Below, piece by piece: positions 24,471 to 30,917 of a stretch of DNA of 64,000 nt. This DNA comes from CAVUBL01 sp963739795 (GTDB taxonomy: Bacteria > Acidobacteriota > Thermoanaerobaculia > Multivoradales > DATKCC01): contig CAVUBL010000015.1 in the NCBI GenBank assembly GCA_963739795.1, positions 62,001 through 126,000 of the forward strand, written 5' to 3'. The position numbers were made by a program, and so were the translations under genes. The notes beneath the pieces were generated by a model. It ran no database searches. It worked only from the letters and a program-made list of their open reading frames with translations, and was not told the DNA's origin. Position 1 is the first letter of the stretch, and every line of letters begins with the position of its first letter.

Positions 24471-26161
24471 GGGGCCTCCCCGCGCCGGTAGACGACCCGG
24501 CCGTCGACCAGCGTCAGGTCGATGGGGTCCTTGGGGATCTCGGCCGCCGGCACCGTCATCACGTCCTGGGCGAAGACCACCAGGTCCGCCCGCTTGCCGA
24601 CCTCGAGGGAGCCCACCTCCCGGTCCAGGAAGAGCGACCAGGCCGCATCCAGGGTGAAGCCGCGCAGGGCCTCCTCCCGGGTCAGACGCTCGCCCGGGTA
24701 CCAGCCGCCCGGGGGCTTCCCGGAGAGGTCCTGACGGGTGACCGCGGCGTAGAGACCCAGACGCGGGTCGGGGGACTCCACGGGGAAGTCACTCCCCAGG
24801 GCGAGGCGCCCGCCGGCGTCGATCGCCTTGCGCCAGGCGTAGGCCCCGGCGAGGCGGCGCTCGCCGACGCGCTCGGCGGCCCAGCCCATGTCGGAGGTGG
24901 CGTGGGTCGGCTGGTACGAGAAGATCACCCCGAGGCGGGCGGCGCGCTCGATGTCCTGGAGGCGCATGACCTGGGCGTGCTCCAGGCGGAAGCGCACCTC
25001 CGGGTGGGGCTTGCCGCCGAAAGCCGCCTCGTAGGCGTCGAGGACCACGAGGTTGCCCCGGTCGCCGATGGCGTGGACCGCCACCTGGAAGCCGCGGTCC
25101 AGTGCCTTCTCCGCGACCTCGCGGATGTGGTCCTCGCTGGTGATCAGCAGCCCGACGTTGCCCGGGTCGTCGTCGTAGGGCTCGATGAGCGCCGCGCCGC
25201 GGCTCCCCAAGGCGCCGTCGGCGTACATCTTGATCCCCCGGATCTGGAGCCGCGCGTCCGGGTCGATCTCCGGGCCGGAGGCGAGCCAGCCCGCCAGGAG
25301 CTTCGGCTGGTCGGCGACGAAGAGGGCGGCGCGCAGAGGCAGGTGGCCGGCGGCGCGCAGGGCCTTGTAGTCGCCGATCGTGTCGGCGCCCACGCCCATG
25401 TCGGTGACCGTCGTCAGACCGACCGAGACGGCCTCCTCCGCCGCGCGCTCGAGCCGGCGACGGCGCTCCTCGGGCCCGGGCGCCGGGATCTTGTCGCCGG
25501 CGAGCTGCATCGCCCGATCCACCAGGACGCCCGTCGGCCGGCCCTGCTCGTCGCGCTCCAGGCGGCCGCCCGGCGGGTCCGGGGTCTCGGGGCCGATCCC
25601 CAGGAGCTCCATGGCCCGCGCGTTGAGCAGCGCCGCGTGGCCGTCGACGCGGGTCAACCAGACCGGGTGATCGGGCACGGCCTCCGACAGGGCCTCGTGG
25701 GTCGGAAAGCGCTGCCCAGGCCAGAGGTTCTGGTCCCAGCCGCGGCCTCGCACCCAGGCGTCGGGGGCCCCCGCCGGCAGAGCGGCGGCAGCCTTCGCCG
25801 CCCGCCGCACGACCTCCTCGTAGCTCGGCGCGCCCACCAGGTCCACTTGCGCAAGGGCGTCTCCCAGGCCGACCAGGTGGGAGTGGGCGTCGATCAAGCC
25901 CGGCGTCACCGTGCGGCCGGCGAGCTCGATGGTCTCGGTATGCGGACCGACGAGCGCCGCCGCGCCGGCGTCGTCGCCCAGGTAGACGATGCGGCCGTCC
26001 CGGATCGCCAGGCTGCCTTCGACCGCGCCGGGGGTGGAGACCGGGTAGAAACGGCCATGACGCAAAATGAGGTCGGCGGCGTCCTCGCCGCGGGAAGGCC
26101 GGGCGGCGAGGAGCGGGGCGGACAAAGCGACGAGGGCTGTGACGCGGAGCAAGGTCTTCAT
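24467..26161 (-). CDS. Exported YtcJ-like amidohydrolase
   Basis: Metal-dependent amidohydrolase of the amidohydrolase-3 (YtcJ/imidase-like) group, 564 residues. A signal peptide (MKTLLRVTALVALSAPLLAA) precedes the small beta-sandwich part. The TIM barrel carries the metal motif LIDAHSHLVGLGD, RVDGHAALLN, a conserved YADGALGSRGA, HAIGDRGN, LEHAQVM and SDFPVESPDPR. The C-terminus closes with the composite domain (REVGSLEVGKRADLVVF). The substrate cannot be read; family members act on hydantoins, imides, N-acyl or formyl groups. The start at 26161 is preferred over an upstream ATG because it begins the signal peptide and has GGAAAG upstream. First gene of the amidohydrolase-pcm-murB set, overlapping pcm by 4 nt. 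Confidence 0.85.
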   Translation of the reverse strand: MKTLLRVTALVALSAPLLAARPSRGEDAADLILRHGRFYPVSTPGAVEGSLAIRDGRIVYLGDDAGAAALVGPHTETIELAGRTVTPGLIDAHSHLVGLGDALAQVDLVGAPSYEEVVRRAAKAAAALPAGAPDAWVRGRGWDQNLWPGQRFPTHEALSEAVPDHPVWLTRVDGHAALLNARAMELLGIGPETPDPPGGRLERDEQGRPTGVLVDRAMQLAGDKIPAPGPEERRRRLERAAEEAVSVGLTTVTDMGVGADTIGDYKALRAAGHLPLRAALFVADQPKLLAGWLASGPEIDPDARLQIRGIKMYADGALGSRGAALIEPYDDDPGNVGLLITSEDHIREVAEKALDRGFQVAVHAIGDRGNLVVLDAYEAAFGGKPHPEVRFRLEHAQVMRLQDIERAARLGVIFSYQPTHATSDMGWAAERVGERRLAGAYAWRKAIDAGGRLALGSDFPVESPDPRLGLYAAVTRQDLSGKPPGGWYPGERLTREEALRGFTLDAAWSLFLDREVGSLEVGKRADLVVFAQDVMTVPAAEIPKDPIDLTLVDGRVVYRRGEAP

Positions 26162-26243
26162 GATCTTTCCAGAAAGGGGCCTTCGGCGCGTCATTGTGCC
26201 AAGGATCGGCTGCAAAGGACAAGCCACGGGAGGCGCGGCGGGC

Positions 26244-26252
26244 TGCTAGACT
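26244..26252 (+). promoter_or_regulatory. Extended -10 promoter for the PmbA-like gene
   Basis: TGCTAGACT, an extended -10 (TGn plus TAGACT), 48 nt before the ATG at 26300. The same form recurs at 44351, 58908 and 60046. No good -35 is visible. Confidence 0.45.
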
Positions 26253-26299
26253 GCGGCCCCACCCATGCACAGTGCCCCGCTCAGCCCCAGAGAGGCCCG

Positions 26300-27730
26300 A
26301 TGACCCGCAGCGCCGGCCCCTCGCCGCGCCCCGGCGAGCTCGACCTCGACGACATGGCCGAGCGGCTCTCGAAGGCGCTCGCCACCTCGGTGGCGGACGA
26401 GACCGAGATCGCCTGGATCGAAACCTCGACCCGGACGGCGTCGGCCGGGCGTGAGCGCTCCGAAGGCGGCGAAGGCACCATCGAGGGCGCCTGGCGCTCG
26501 GTGATGGTCCGGGTCCGCGAGGGGCGGCGGCGGGGCTCGTTCCGCACCGGCACGGCCGAGCCGGGAGAGATCGCCTCCGGGATCCGGCAGGCGCTGGCGG
26601 CGTCGCGGGCCGCCGCGCCGGCGCCCGAGCCCGAGCAGGATCCGGAGCCCGAGCCGGAGCCCGACGAGGGCGAGGCCCCCATCGCCGGAGACCCGACGCC
26701 GCTCCTGTGGGACCCGGAGGTCGCCCGGCTCGACACCGCCCTGGCCCGCGAGCTCCTGGCGCAGCGGGTCGGCGGAACCGAGCGGGCCCGCCTGGACTGG
26801 AGCCTGACCCGCGTGGCGGTCGCCACCAGCGCCGGAGCCCTGCGGCGGGCGCAGGCGACGGCGGTGACGCTTGGCGTGTACAGCGGCGGATCTGACGGGG
26901 CCGGGGCCGGACGGGCGGCCGCCTCGGCCCGGAGCCTGGCCGACCTGGACCTGCCGGCGATCGTCGAGCGGGCGCGGCGGCGCGCGCCGGGCAGCCGGCT
27001 CGGCCCGCTGCCCGGCCCTGGTCTCGGTGGGGCGCCCGCCGCCGGCCCGGTGATTTTCTCCCAGGAGGCGGCCTGTGCCCTGGTCGAGCTCCTGGCCCAG
27101 GCCGCCCTGTCGTCGCGCGCCTTCGAAGCGCCGGGCTCGCCCCTCGCCGGTCTCCTGGACGAGCACGTCCTCTCCCCGACCGTGAGCCTGATCGACGACG
27201 GCCTCGACCCGGCCGGCCTGCCCTTCCCCTTCGACCTGCTCGGCCGCCGGAAGCGGCGCATGGCGATGGTCGAGGGCGGCGTGGTCCGGACCCCGGCGGT
27301 CACCGACGAGCTCTCCCCGCGGGTGCGGCGGCCCCCGACGCCCCACGCCGTGGGCCCCGACGAGGCGCGGCCCACGAACCTCTTCCTCCTGCCTCCGTCG
27401 GTACCCGGCCGAAGCGGTACCGACGAGACCGAGGTCCTCGCCGCGGCCGAAGGCGGAATCTGGATCGGCTCGCTCCACGGCCTCGAGTGCTTCGATCCGG
27501 GGCGGGTGGCCGCGCGGGCTCGGGTGCGCGGCGCCCGCCGAGTGCGCGGAGGCACCCTCGGCGAGCCGCTCCCCGAGCTGGTCTGGGAGGACAGTCTGCT
27601 GCGGTTGTTCTCGCAGGTCCGGGCTCTGGGCAGCGAGCCCGTACGCCTCTCCGACCACCGGCTCCCGGGAGGCACGTCGGCCCCCATGGTGGCGGTCGAC
27701 GGCGCCGAAACCCTCAGACCGCTGGCGTAG
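26300..27730 (+). CDS. PmbA/TldD-family protein, probably PmbA-like
   Basis: 476-residue protein of the TldD/PmbA family. TldD-TldE(PmbA) heterodimers degrade unfolded peptides, such as the CcdA antitoxin or microcin precursor. The C-terminal half shows family signs: VIFSQEAACALVELLAQAALSS, a TNLFLLPPS segment, GGIWIGSLHG, and a terminal GGTSAPMVAVDG. There is no HExxxH zinc motif, so it resembles the non-catalytic PmbA partner rather than TldD; no TldD gene is in the window. An acidic Pro-Glu linker (about residues 115-135) splits the N-terminal domain and is unusual. Converges with the phosphatase gene, overlapping it by 17 nt at the 3' ends. Confidence 0.72.
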   Translation: MTRSAGPSPRPGELDLDDMAERLSKALATSVADETEIAWIETSTRTASAGRERSEGGEGTIEGAWRSVMVRVREGRRRGSFRTGTAEPGEIASGIRQALAASRAAAPAPEPEQDPEPEPEPDEGEAPIAGDPTPLLWDPEVARLDTALARELLAQRVGGTERARLDWSLTRVAVATSAGALRRAQATAVTLGVYSGGSDGAGAGRAAASARSLADLDLPAIVERARRRAPGSRLGPLPGPGLGGAPAAGPVIFSQEAACALVELLAQAALSSRAFEAPGSPLAGLLDEHVLSPTVSLIDDGLDPAGLPFPFDLLGRRKRRMAMVEGGVVRTPAVTDELSPRVRRPPTPHAVGPDEARPTNLFLLPPSVPGRSGTDETEVLAAAEGGIWIGSLHGLECFDPGRVAARARVRGARRVRGGTLGEPLPELVWEDSLLRLFSQVRALGSEPVRLSDHRLPGGTSAPMVAVDGAETLRPLA

Positions 27731-29315
27731 CGCTTCGACGCACCAGCACCACCGTCTGGTCGTCGCCCTGAGGCTGGCCGGCGGCGAAGTCGTCCATCGC
27801 CCTCTCCACCTTGCGCACGGTCTCCTGGAGCGGCCCTCCGGCGGCCCCCCGCAGGAGCGCGATCAGCCTCTCCTCCCCGAACTCCTCGTCCTCGCGAGAG
27901 GCGCACTCGGTGATGCCGTCGCTGTACAGGCAGAGGAAATCCCCGGGAGCGAGATCGAGCACTCCGGAGCGGTAGGAGCTGCCGGGCAGGAGCCCGACGG
28001 GGAGCCCGCCGGGTGGCAGCCTCTCGACCCGGGAGTCCGCCCGGATCACCAGCCCCGGGTTGTGGCCGGCGTTGACGTACTTGAATCGGCCCGAGTCGGT
28101 GTGGAGCTCGCCCACCAGCAGGGTGATGAACTTGTTGGGGGCGCTCGAGGCCAGGATGTGGTTGTTGAGGCGCTCGACCAGCCGAGGGCCGAAGCCGACC
28201 CGGCCGAACAGCAGGCGGATCGCCGAGTGGAGTGTGGAAACCATGAGCGCCGCCGGCACACCCTTGCCCGAGACGTCGGCCAGCGCCAGCCCGAGCATCG
28301 GTCCACGCTCGGCACCGCCCACCTGCGCGTCGGCGGATACGGGGAGAAAGTCGTAGAAATCCCCGCCGACCTCCCGGGCCGGCCGGTTCCAGCCGGCGAT
28401 CTCGTAGCCCGGCACCGACGGCACCCCTTTGGGCAGGATCTGGCGCTGGATCTCGGCGGCGAGCTGGAGGTCGCGCTCGTAGCGCTCCTTCTCCAGCGCG
28501 TCGCGGTGGAGGCGGGCGTTCTCGAGGGCGATGGCGGCCTGGTTGGCGAACAGGGAGAGAGTGCGGCGGTCCTCCGGGCTGAAGGGGCCCACGCCGGACC
28601 GGCTCTCTTTGTCGCCCACGGCCAGCATGCCGCGCTGGTCGGCTTCGACGGCGATGGGGACGACGAGGAGGTACTCGGCACCCGGGAGCAGGCCGTCCGG
28701 GGTCTCGTGCCCGGCGGTCGCCGGGAAGCTCTCGAGGGCCTCGCCCCCGAGCTGCGACTGGAGGCGGTAGACCCCGCCGGAGAGCAGATAGAGGGCTCCG
28801 CGCCGGGCGTCGAGAAGCGAGACCGCGCGCAGCAGGATGTCCTCGGCCAGCAGGTCGAGATCGAGGGTCGCGGCGATGGCCAGGCCGACGTCGTAGAGGG
28901 CCTCGAGCTCGACGCCCCGGTACTTGGCCTGGAAGCTCTGGCGCTTGAGGCGGCCGAGGAGGCGGCAGTTCGAGACCGCGAGCGCCAGCACCACCCCCAG
29001 GGGCCCCGCCTCCGAGGTGCCGCCGGAGTCGGGGCCTTCGCCGGGGCGCCAGAGGAGCACGCTGCCGGGCAGCACGAGACGCTCGAAGCCGGAGGCGGCG
29101 TCGGGGTCCCCCGGAAAGGGCCCATCGCCCCACGAAAGCTCGGCCCCGTCGGCCTCGTCGTCGTCCAGGTAGAGGGCCGCGCCCCGGGCGCCCCGCTCCC
29201 GGCACCAGAGCTCCAGGAGCGACGCCAGGAGGGCGTGCTCCTCCCCCTCGCCGGCGGTGAGCGGCAGGAGGCGGCGCCAGGATTCGGCTTCGATTCTCTC
29301 GCTCGCGCTTACCAT
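27714..29315 (-). CDS. SpoIIE/RsbU-type serine phosphatase with GAF domain
   Basis: PP2C-like phosphatase expected to dephosphorylate the STAS protein encoded just upstream; 533 residues. N-terminal region of unclear fold (1-150), a GAF-like sensor (about 150-290, from ALYDVGLAIAATLDLDLLAEDI), a helical linker with ELAAEIQRQILP-type start, and the SpoIIE catalytic domain (300-533). Metal-binding Asp residues are present: REVGGDFYDFL, LALADVSGKGVPAALMV, LCLYSDGITECAS and DDQTVVLV. Last gene of the minus-strand set behind the sigma-54 promoter at 30516, only 2 nt after the STAS gene. The ligand of the GAF domain is unknown. Confidence 0.9.
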   Translation of the reverse strand: MVSASERIEAESWRRLLPLTAGEGEEHALLASLLELWCRERGARGAALYLDDDEADGAELSWGDGPFPGDPDAASGFERLVLPGSVLLWRPGEGPDSGGTSEAGPLGVVLALAVSNCRLLGRLKRQSFQAKYRGVELEALYDVGLAIAATLDLDLLAEDILLRAVSLLDARRGALYLLSGGVYRLQSQLGGEALESFPATAGHETPDGLLPGAEYLLVVPIAVEADQRGMLAVGDKESRSGVGPFSPEDRRTLSLFANQAAIALENARLHRDALEKERYERDLQLAAEIQRQILPKGVPSVPGYEIAGWNRPAREVGGDFYDFLPVSADAQVGGAERGPMLGLALADVSGKGVPAALMVSTLHSAIRLLFGRVGFGPRLVERLNNHILASSAPNKFITLLVGELHTDSGRFKYVNAGHNPGLVIRADSRVERLPPGGLPVGLLPGSSYRSGVLDLAPGDFLCLYSDGITECASREDEEFGEERLIALLRGAAGGPLQETVRKVERAMDDFAAGQPQGDDQTVVLVRRSATPAV

Positions 29316-29317
29316 CG

Positions 29318-29671
29318 TCAGGCGGAGGCTAGGGCCTCGGCGGCGGTCTCCTCGTCGTCGTAGATCCCCGCGTACTGGGCCAGGCCCATGATGTGGAAGG
29401 TCTTGTGGATCGTCGGGGTCAGGCAGCAGAAGGCGAGCCGCCCGTCGATCTCGATCATCTTCTCGATGATCTCGATCAGGATCGAGATGCCGATGGAGTT
29501 GACGATCTTGGTGCCCACGAGGTTCAGGAGGATTCGCTTGTAGCCGTCCTCGATCAACTCGTAGGCCGCCGAGGCGATCTGCTCGCCGCCCTGGTTGTTG
29601 ATGTAGCCCTCGGTGTAGATGATCGCCAGGCCGTCCCGGCGCTCCACGGTGAGTTTCAGGCTCTCGGTCAT
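29318..29671 (-). CDS. STAS-domain anti-sigma factor antagonist (RsbV-like)
   Basis: 117-residue single STAS domain. In partner switching the unphosphorylated form binds the kinase and releases its target; the kinase inactivates it by phosphorylating a Ser. The expected site is S59 in KIVNSIGISILIEII, where Asn replaces the Asp that usually precedes the Ser. The chain is less GC-biased in composition (Ile- and Lys-rich) than its neighbours, probably because of fold constraints. Lies between the RsbW-like kinase gene (28 nt) and the phosphatase gene (2 nt). Confidence 0.9.
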   Translation of the reverse strand: MTESLKLTVERRDGLAIIYTEGYINNQGGEQIASAAYELIEDGYKRILLNLVGTKIVNSIGISILIEIIEKMIEIDGRLAFCCLTPTIHKTFHIMGLAQYAGIYDDEETAAEALASA

Positions 29672-29699
29672 CGCTTGTCCCGTCGGTTTGCCGGCTCTC

Positions 29700-30134
29700 T
29701 CAACGCACCTTCGACATGACGATCGTCGTTCCGCCCGAGCTCGAGCTCACCTGGACATGGTCCATCAGGCCCTGCATGATCTTGAGGCCCCAGCCTCTCT
29801 TACGCTCGGACGTGAGCTTATCTTCGATTCGCGGCTCATCCAGATCTTCCGGCGAGAATCCCACACCGGTGTCTCGAACCGTGACCTCGAGGCGCCTCGG
29901 CTCGCGGCCTCCGAGCACGACGAAGCTCAGGTAGACGGTCTGGTCCGGGGCCCGGCTGTGCTCGATGGCGTTGATGCACGCCTCGACCACCGCCATGCGG
30001 ACTTCGTCGATCTTATCCGCACTCATGCTCATCGACTCGGCGACCGCGGTTGCGGCCCGGCTGGCCGCAATCTCCATCTCGGGACCCATCTGGAGGGTCA
30101 GGGAGATCTCACGGATCACGTCGTCACCGTTCAT
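29700..30134 (-). CDS. RsbW-like anti-sigma/serine kinase
   Basis: 144-residue GHKL ATPase that acts as a serine kinase on the STAS protein and binds a sigma factor or other target. ATP-binding motifs: N box MAVVEACINAIEHS, G1 DTGVGF, and G2 RGWGLKIMQGLMDHV. The ATG at 30134 starts the conserved region (MNGDDVIREISLTL); an ATG at 30188 in the same frame would add 18 residues with no family character. Neither has a good ribosome-binding site. No RsbW-controlled sigma factor (SigB/SigF type) is in the window, so the output of the switch is not visible. Confidence 0.88.
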   Translation of the reverse strand: MNGDDVIREISLTLQMGPEMEIAASRAATAVAESMSMSADKIDEVRMAVVEACINAIEHSRAPDQTVYLSFVVLGGREPRRLEVTVRDTGVGFSPEDLDEPRIEDKLTSERKRGWGLKIMQGLMDHVQVSSSSGGTTIVMSKVR

Positions 30135-30308
30135 GGCATCGGTCGAGGACGATCGGTGGTCATCGGCTCCAGGCACCGGAGGCCCCATGCGGAAGCTCGG
30201 GACACGGCACCGCCGCGGAGCAGGGCCGCCCGTCGTGGAAGTGCCTCTCGTCGTGGAAGGCGGGACGCCACGGCGGCTCCGTGCGGCCAGGCTCCTGAGC
30301 GGAGCGCT

Positions 30309-30476
30309 CTAGAACGTCAGGTAGAGCTCCAGCAGGTAGACGACCAGCGGGTGAATCAGGTCGTTGGCCAGCAGCCAGACGAAGCTGCCGATCACGCCCG
30401 CCGAGGCCATGACCTGGATCAGGCCTCGGGTCGGAAGGTACGGGACAGTGCGCTGTTTGAGAAGAGATCCGAGCAT
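30309..30476 (-). CDS. 55-residue double-helix membrane protein
   Basis: Small unknown membrane protein, first gene after the sigma-54 promoter at 30516. A short basic/polar N-terminus (MLGSLLKQRTVPYLPTRG) is followed by two hydrophobic segments, IQVMASAGVIGSFVWLL and IHPLVVYLLELYLTF, joined by ANDL. The start at 30476 was chosen because AAGGAG stands 9 nt upstream; the frame is open further upstream but without an RBS, and it would run into the promoter. A gap of 174 nt separates it from the kinase gene, so it may be the lead gene of the partner-switch operon or separately expressed. It could signal envelope state to the switch; that is speculation. Confidence 0.6.
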   Translation of the reverse strand: MLGSLLKQRTVPYLPTRGLIQVMASAGVIGSFVWLLANDLIHPLVVYLLELYLTF

Positions 30477-30485
30477 CGCGCTTTT

Positions 30486-30491
30486 CTCCTT
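30486..30491 (-). promoter_or_regulatory. Ribosome-binding site of the 55-residue gene
   Basis: AAGGAG on the minus strand, 9 nt before the ATG at 30476. It decides the start of the small gene. Confidence 0.65.
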
Positions 30492-30515
30492 GGGGCTCAT
30501 GACACCCGGGAGAAG

Positions 30516-30531
30516 AGCAATCCCGTTGCCA
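30516..30531 (-). promoter_or_regulatory. Sigma-54 promoter of the partner-switch operon
   Basis: The minus strand reads TGGCAACGGGATTGCT. GG and GC are separated by exactly 10 nt, and both halves (TGGCA and TTGCT) match the RpoN -24/-12 consensus. Predicted transcription start is near 30505, about 29 nt before the 55-residue gene. Two dyad enhancer sites lie about 120 and 200 bp upstream, and the stretch between (about 30548-30592) is AT-rich, as needed for looping. Confidence 0.72.
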
Positions 30532-30631
30532 GGCGGCTCCAGGCACCCCAGAAAAAACACAACTCATTGCAAATAAAAGACTTCTCTCAAGACACCCGGA
30601 CAGGGCGCCGAGCCGGTGCCGACCCGGTTGC

Positions 30632-30646
30632 GCGACAGAATGTCGC
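30632..30646. promoter_or_regulatory. Proximal enhancer dyad (GCGACA-N3-TGTCGC)
   Basis: Perfect 6-3-6 inverted repeat GCGACA-GAA-TGTCGC with further partial symmetry in the flanks (GGTTG / CAACC). Centre about 122 bp upstream of the -12 element of the sigma-54 promoter. Probable binding site for the activator encoded at 30911-32434. Confidence 0.65.
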
Positions 30647-30708
30647 AACCTGTACCGAGTCAGGACCACGGAACCGAAGGAGCGGCCCGGAGACGGCCTT
30701 CTGGACGG

Positions 30709-30729
30709 ATCGCGACAGGATGTCGCGAT
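30709..30729. promoter_or_regulatory. Distal enhancer dyad (GCGACA-N3-TGTCGC)
   Basis: Perfect 9-3-9 inverted repeat ATCGCGACA-GGA-TGTCGCGAT, sharing the core of the proximal site 80 bp away. A further half-site TTGTCGCA lies at 30738-30745. The remainder of the 30477-30910 gap is the repeat at 30810-30917. Confidence 0.65.
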
Positions 30730-30809
30730 GAGTCAATTTGTCGCACTCGGAGACCGGGGAAGAGCGTTCTCCCCTTTACGACGAATTCGGAGCCGCGAGG
30801 TTTCACGGC

Positions 30810-30917
30810 GCGCGCCGACGCAGGCGTAGCGGGGCCTACTCCGAGGAGGCGCAACGCCGCGAGGGGGGATTCGGGGACGCCCGCAGCCGGTCGGCGGTTC
30901 ACTCACGAGCTCAGAAG
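30810..30917. repeat. R3 repeat at the 3' end of the activator gene
   Basis: About 105 bp, recurring at 38570-38686. Shared blocks include GCGCGCCGACGCAGGCGTAG, GGGGCCTAC, GAGGAGGCGCAACGCCGCGA, GATTCGGGGACRCCCGCAGC and CTCAGAAG, the last containing the stop codon of the minus-strand gene. Inner hairpins GTAG-CGGGG-CCTAC type and GGCG-CAA-CGCC. Possibly a structured terminator. Confidence 0.65.

Noticed and set aside
27714..30134. A SigB/SigF-type sigma factor within the partner-switch operon
   Set aside because: No gene with sigma regions 2-4 occurs in 26300-33813. The only sigma factor in the window is the ECF factor at 54051-54686, which has its own partner.
30188..30188. Upstream ATG as start of the RsbW-like kinase
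   Set aside because: It would add 18 residues without family similarity and has no ribosome-binding site. The ATG at 30134 starts the conserved region, though its own site is also weak, so the choice is not certain.
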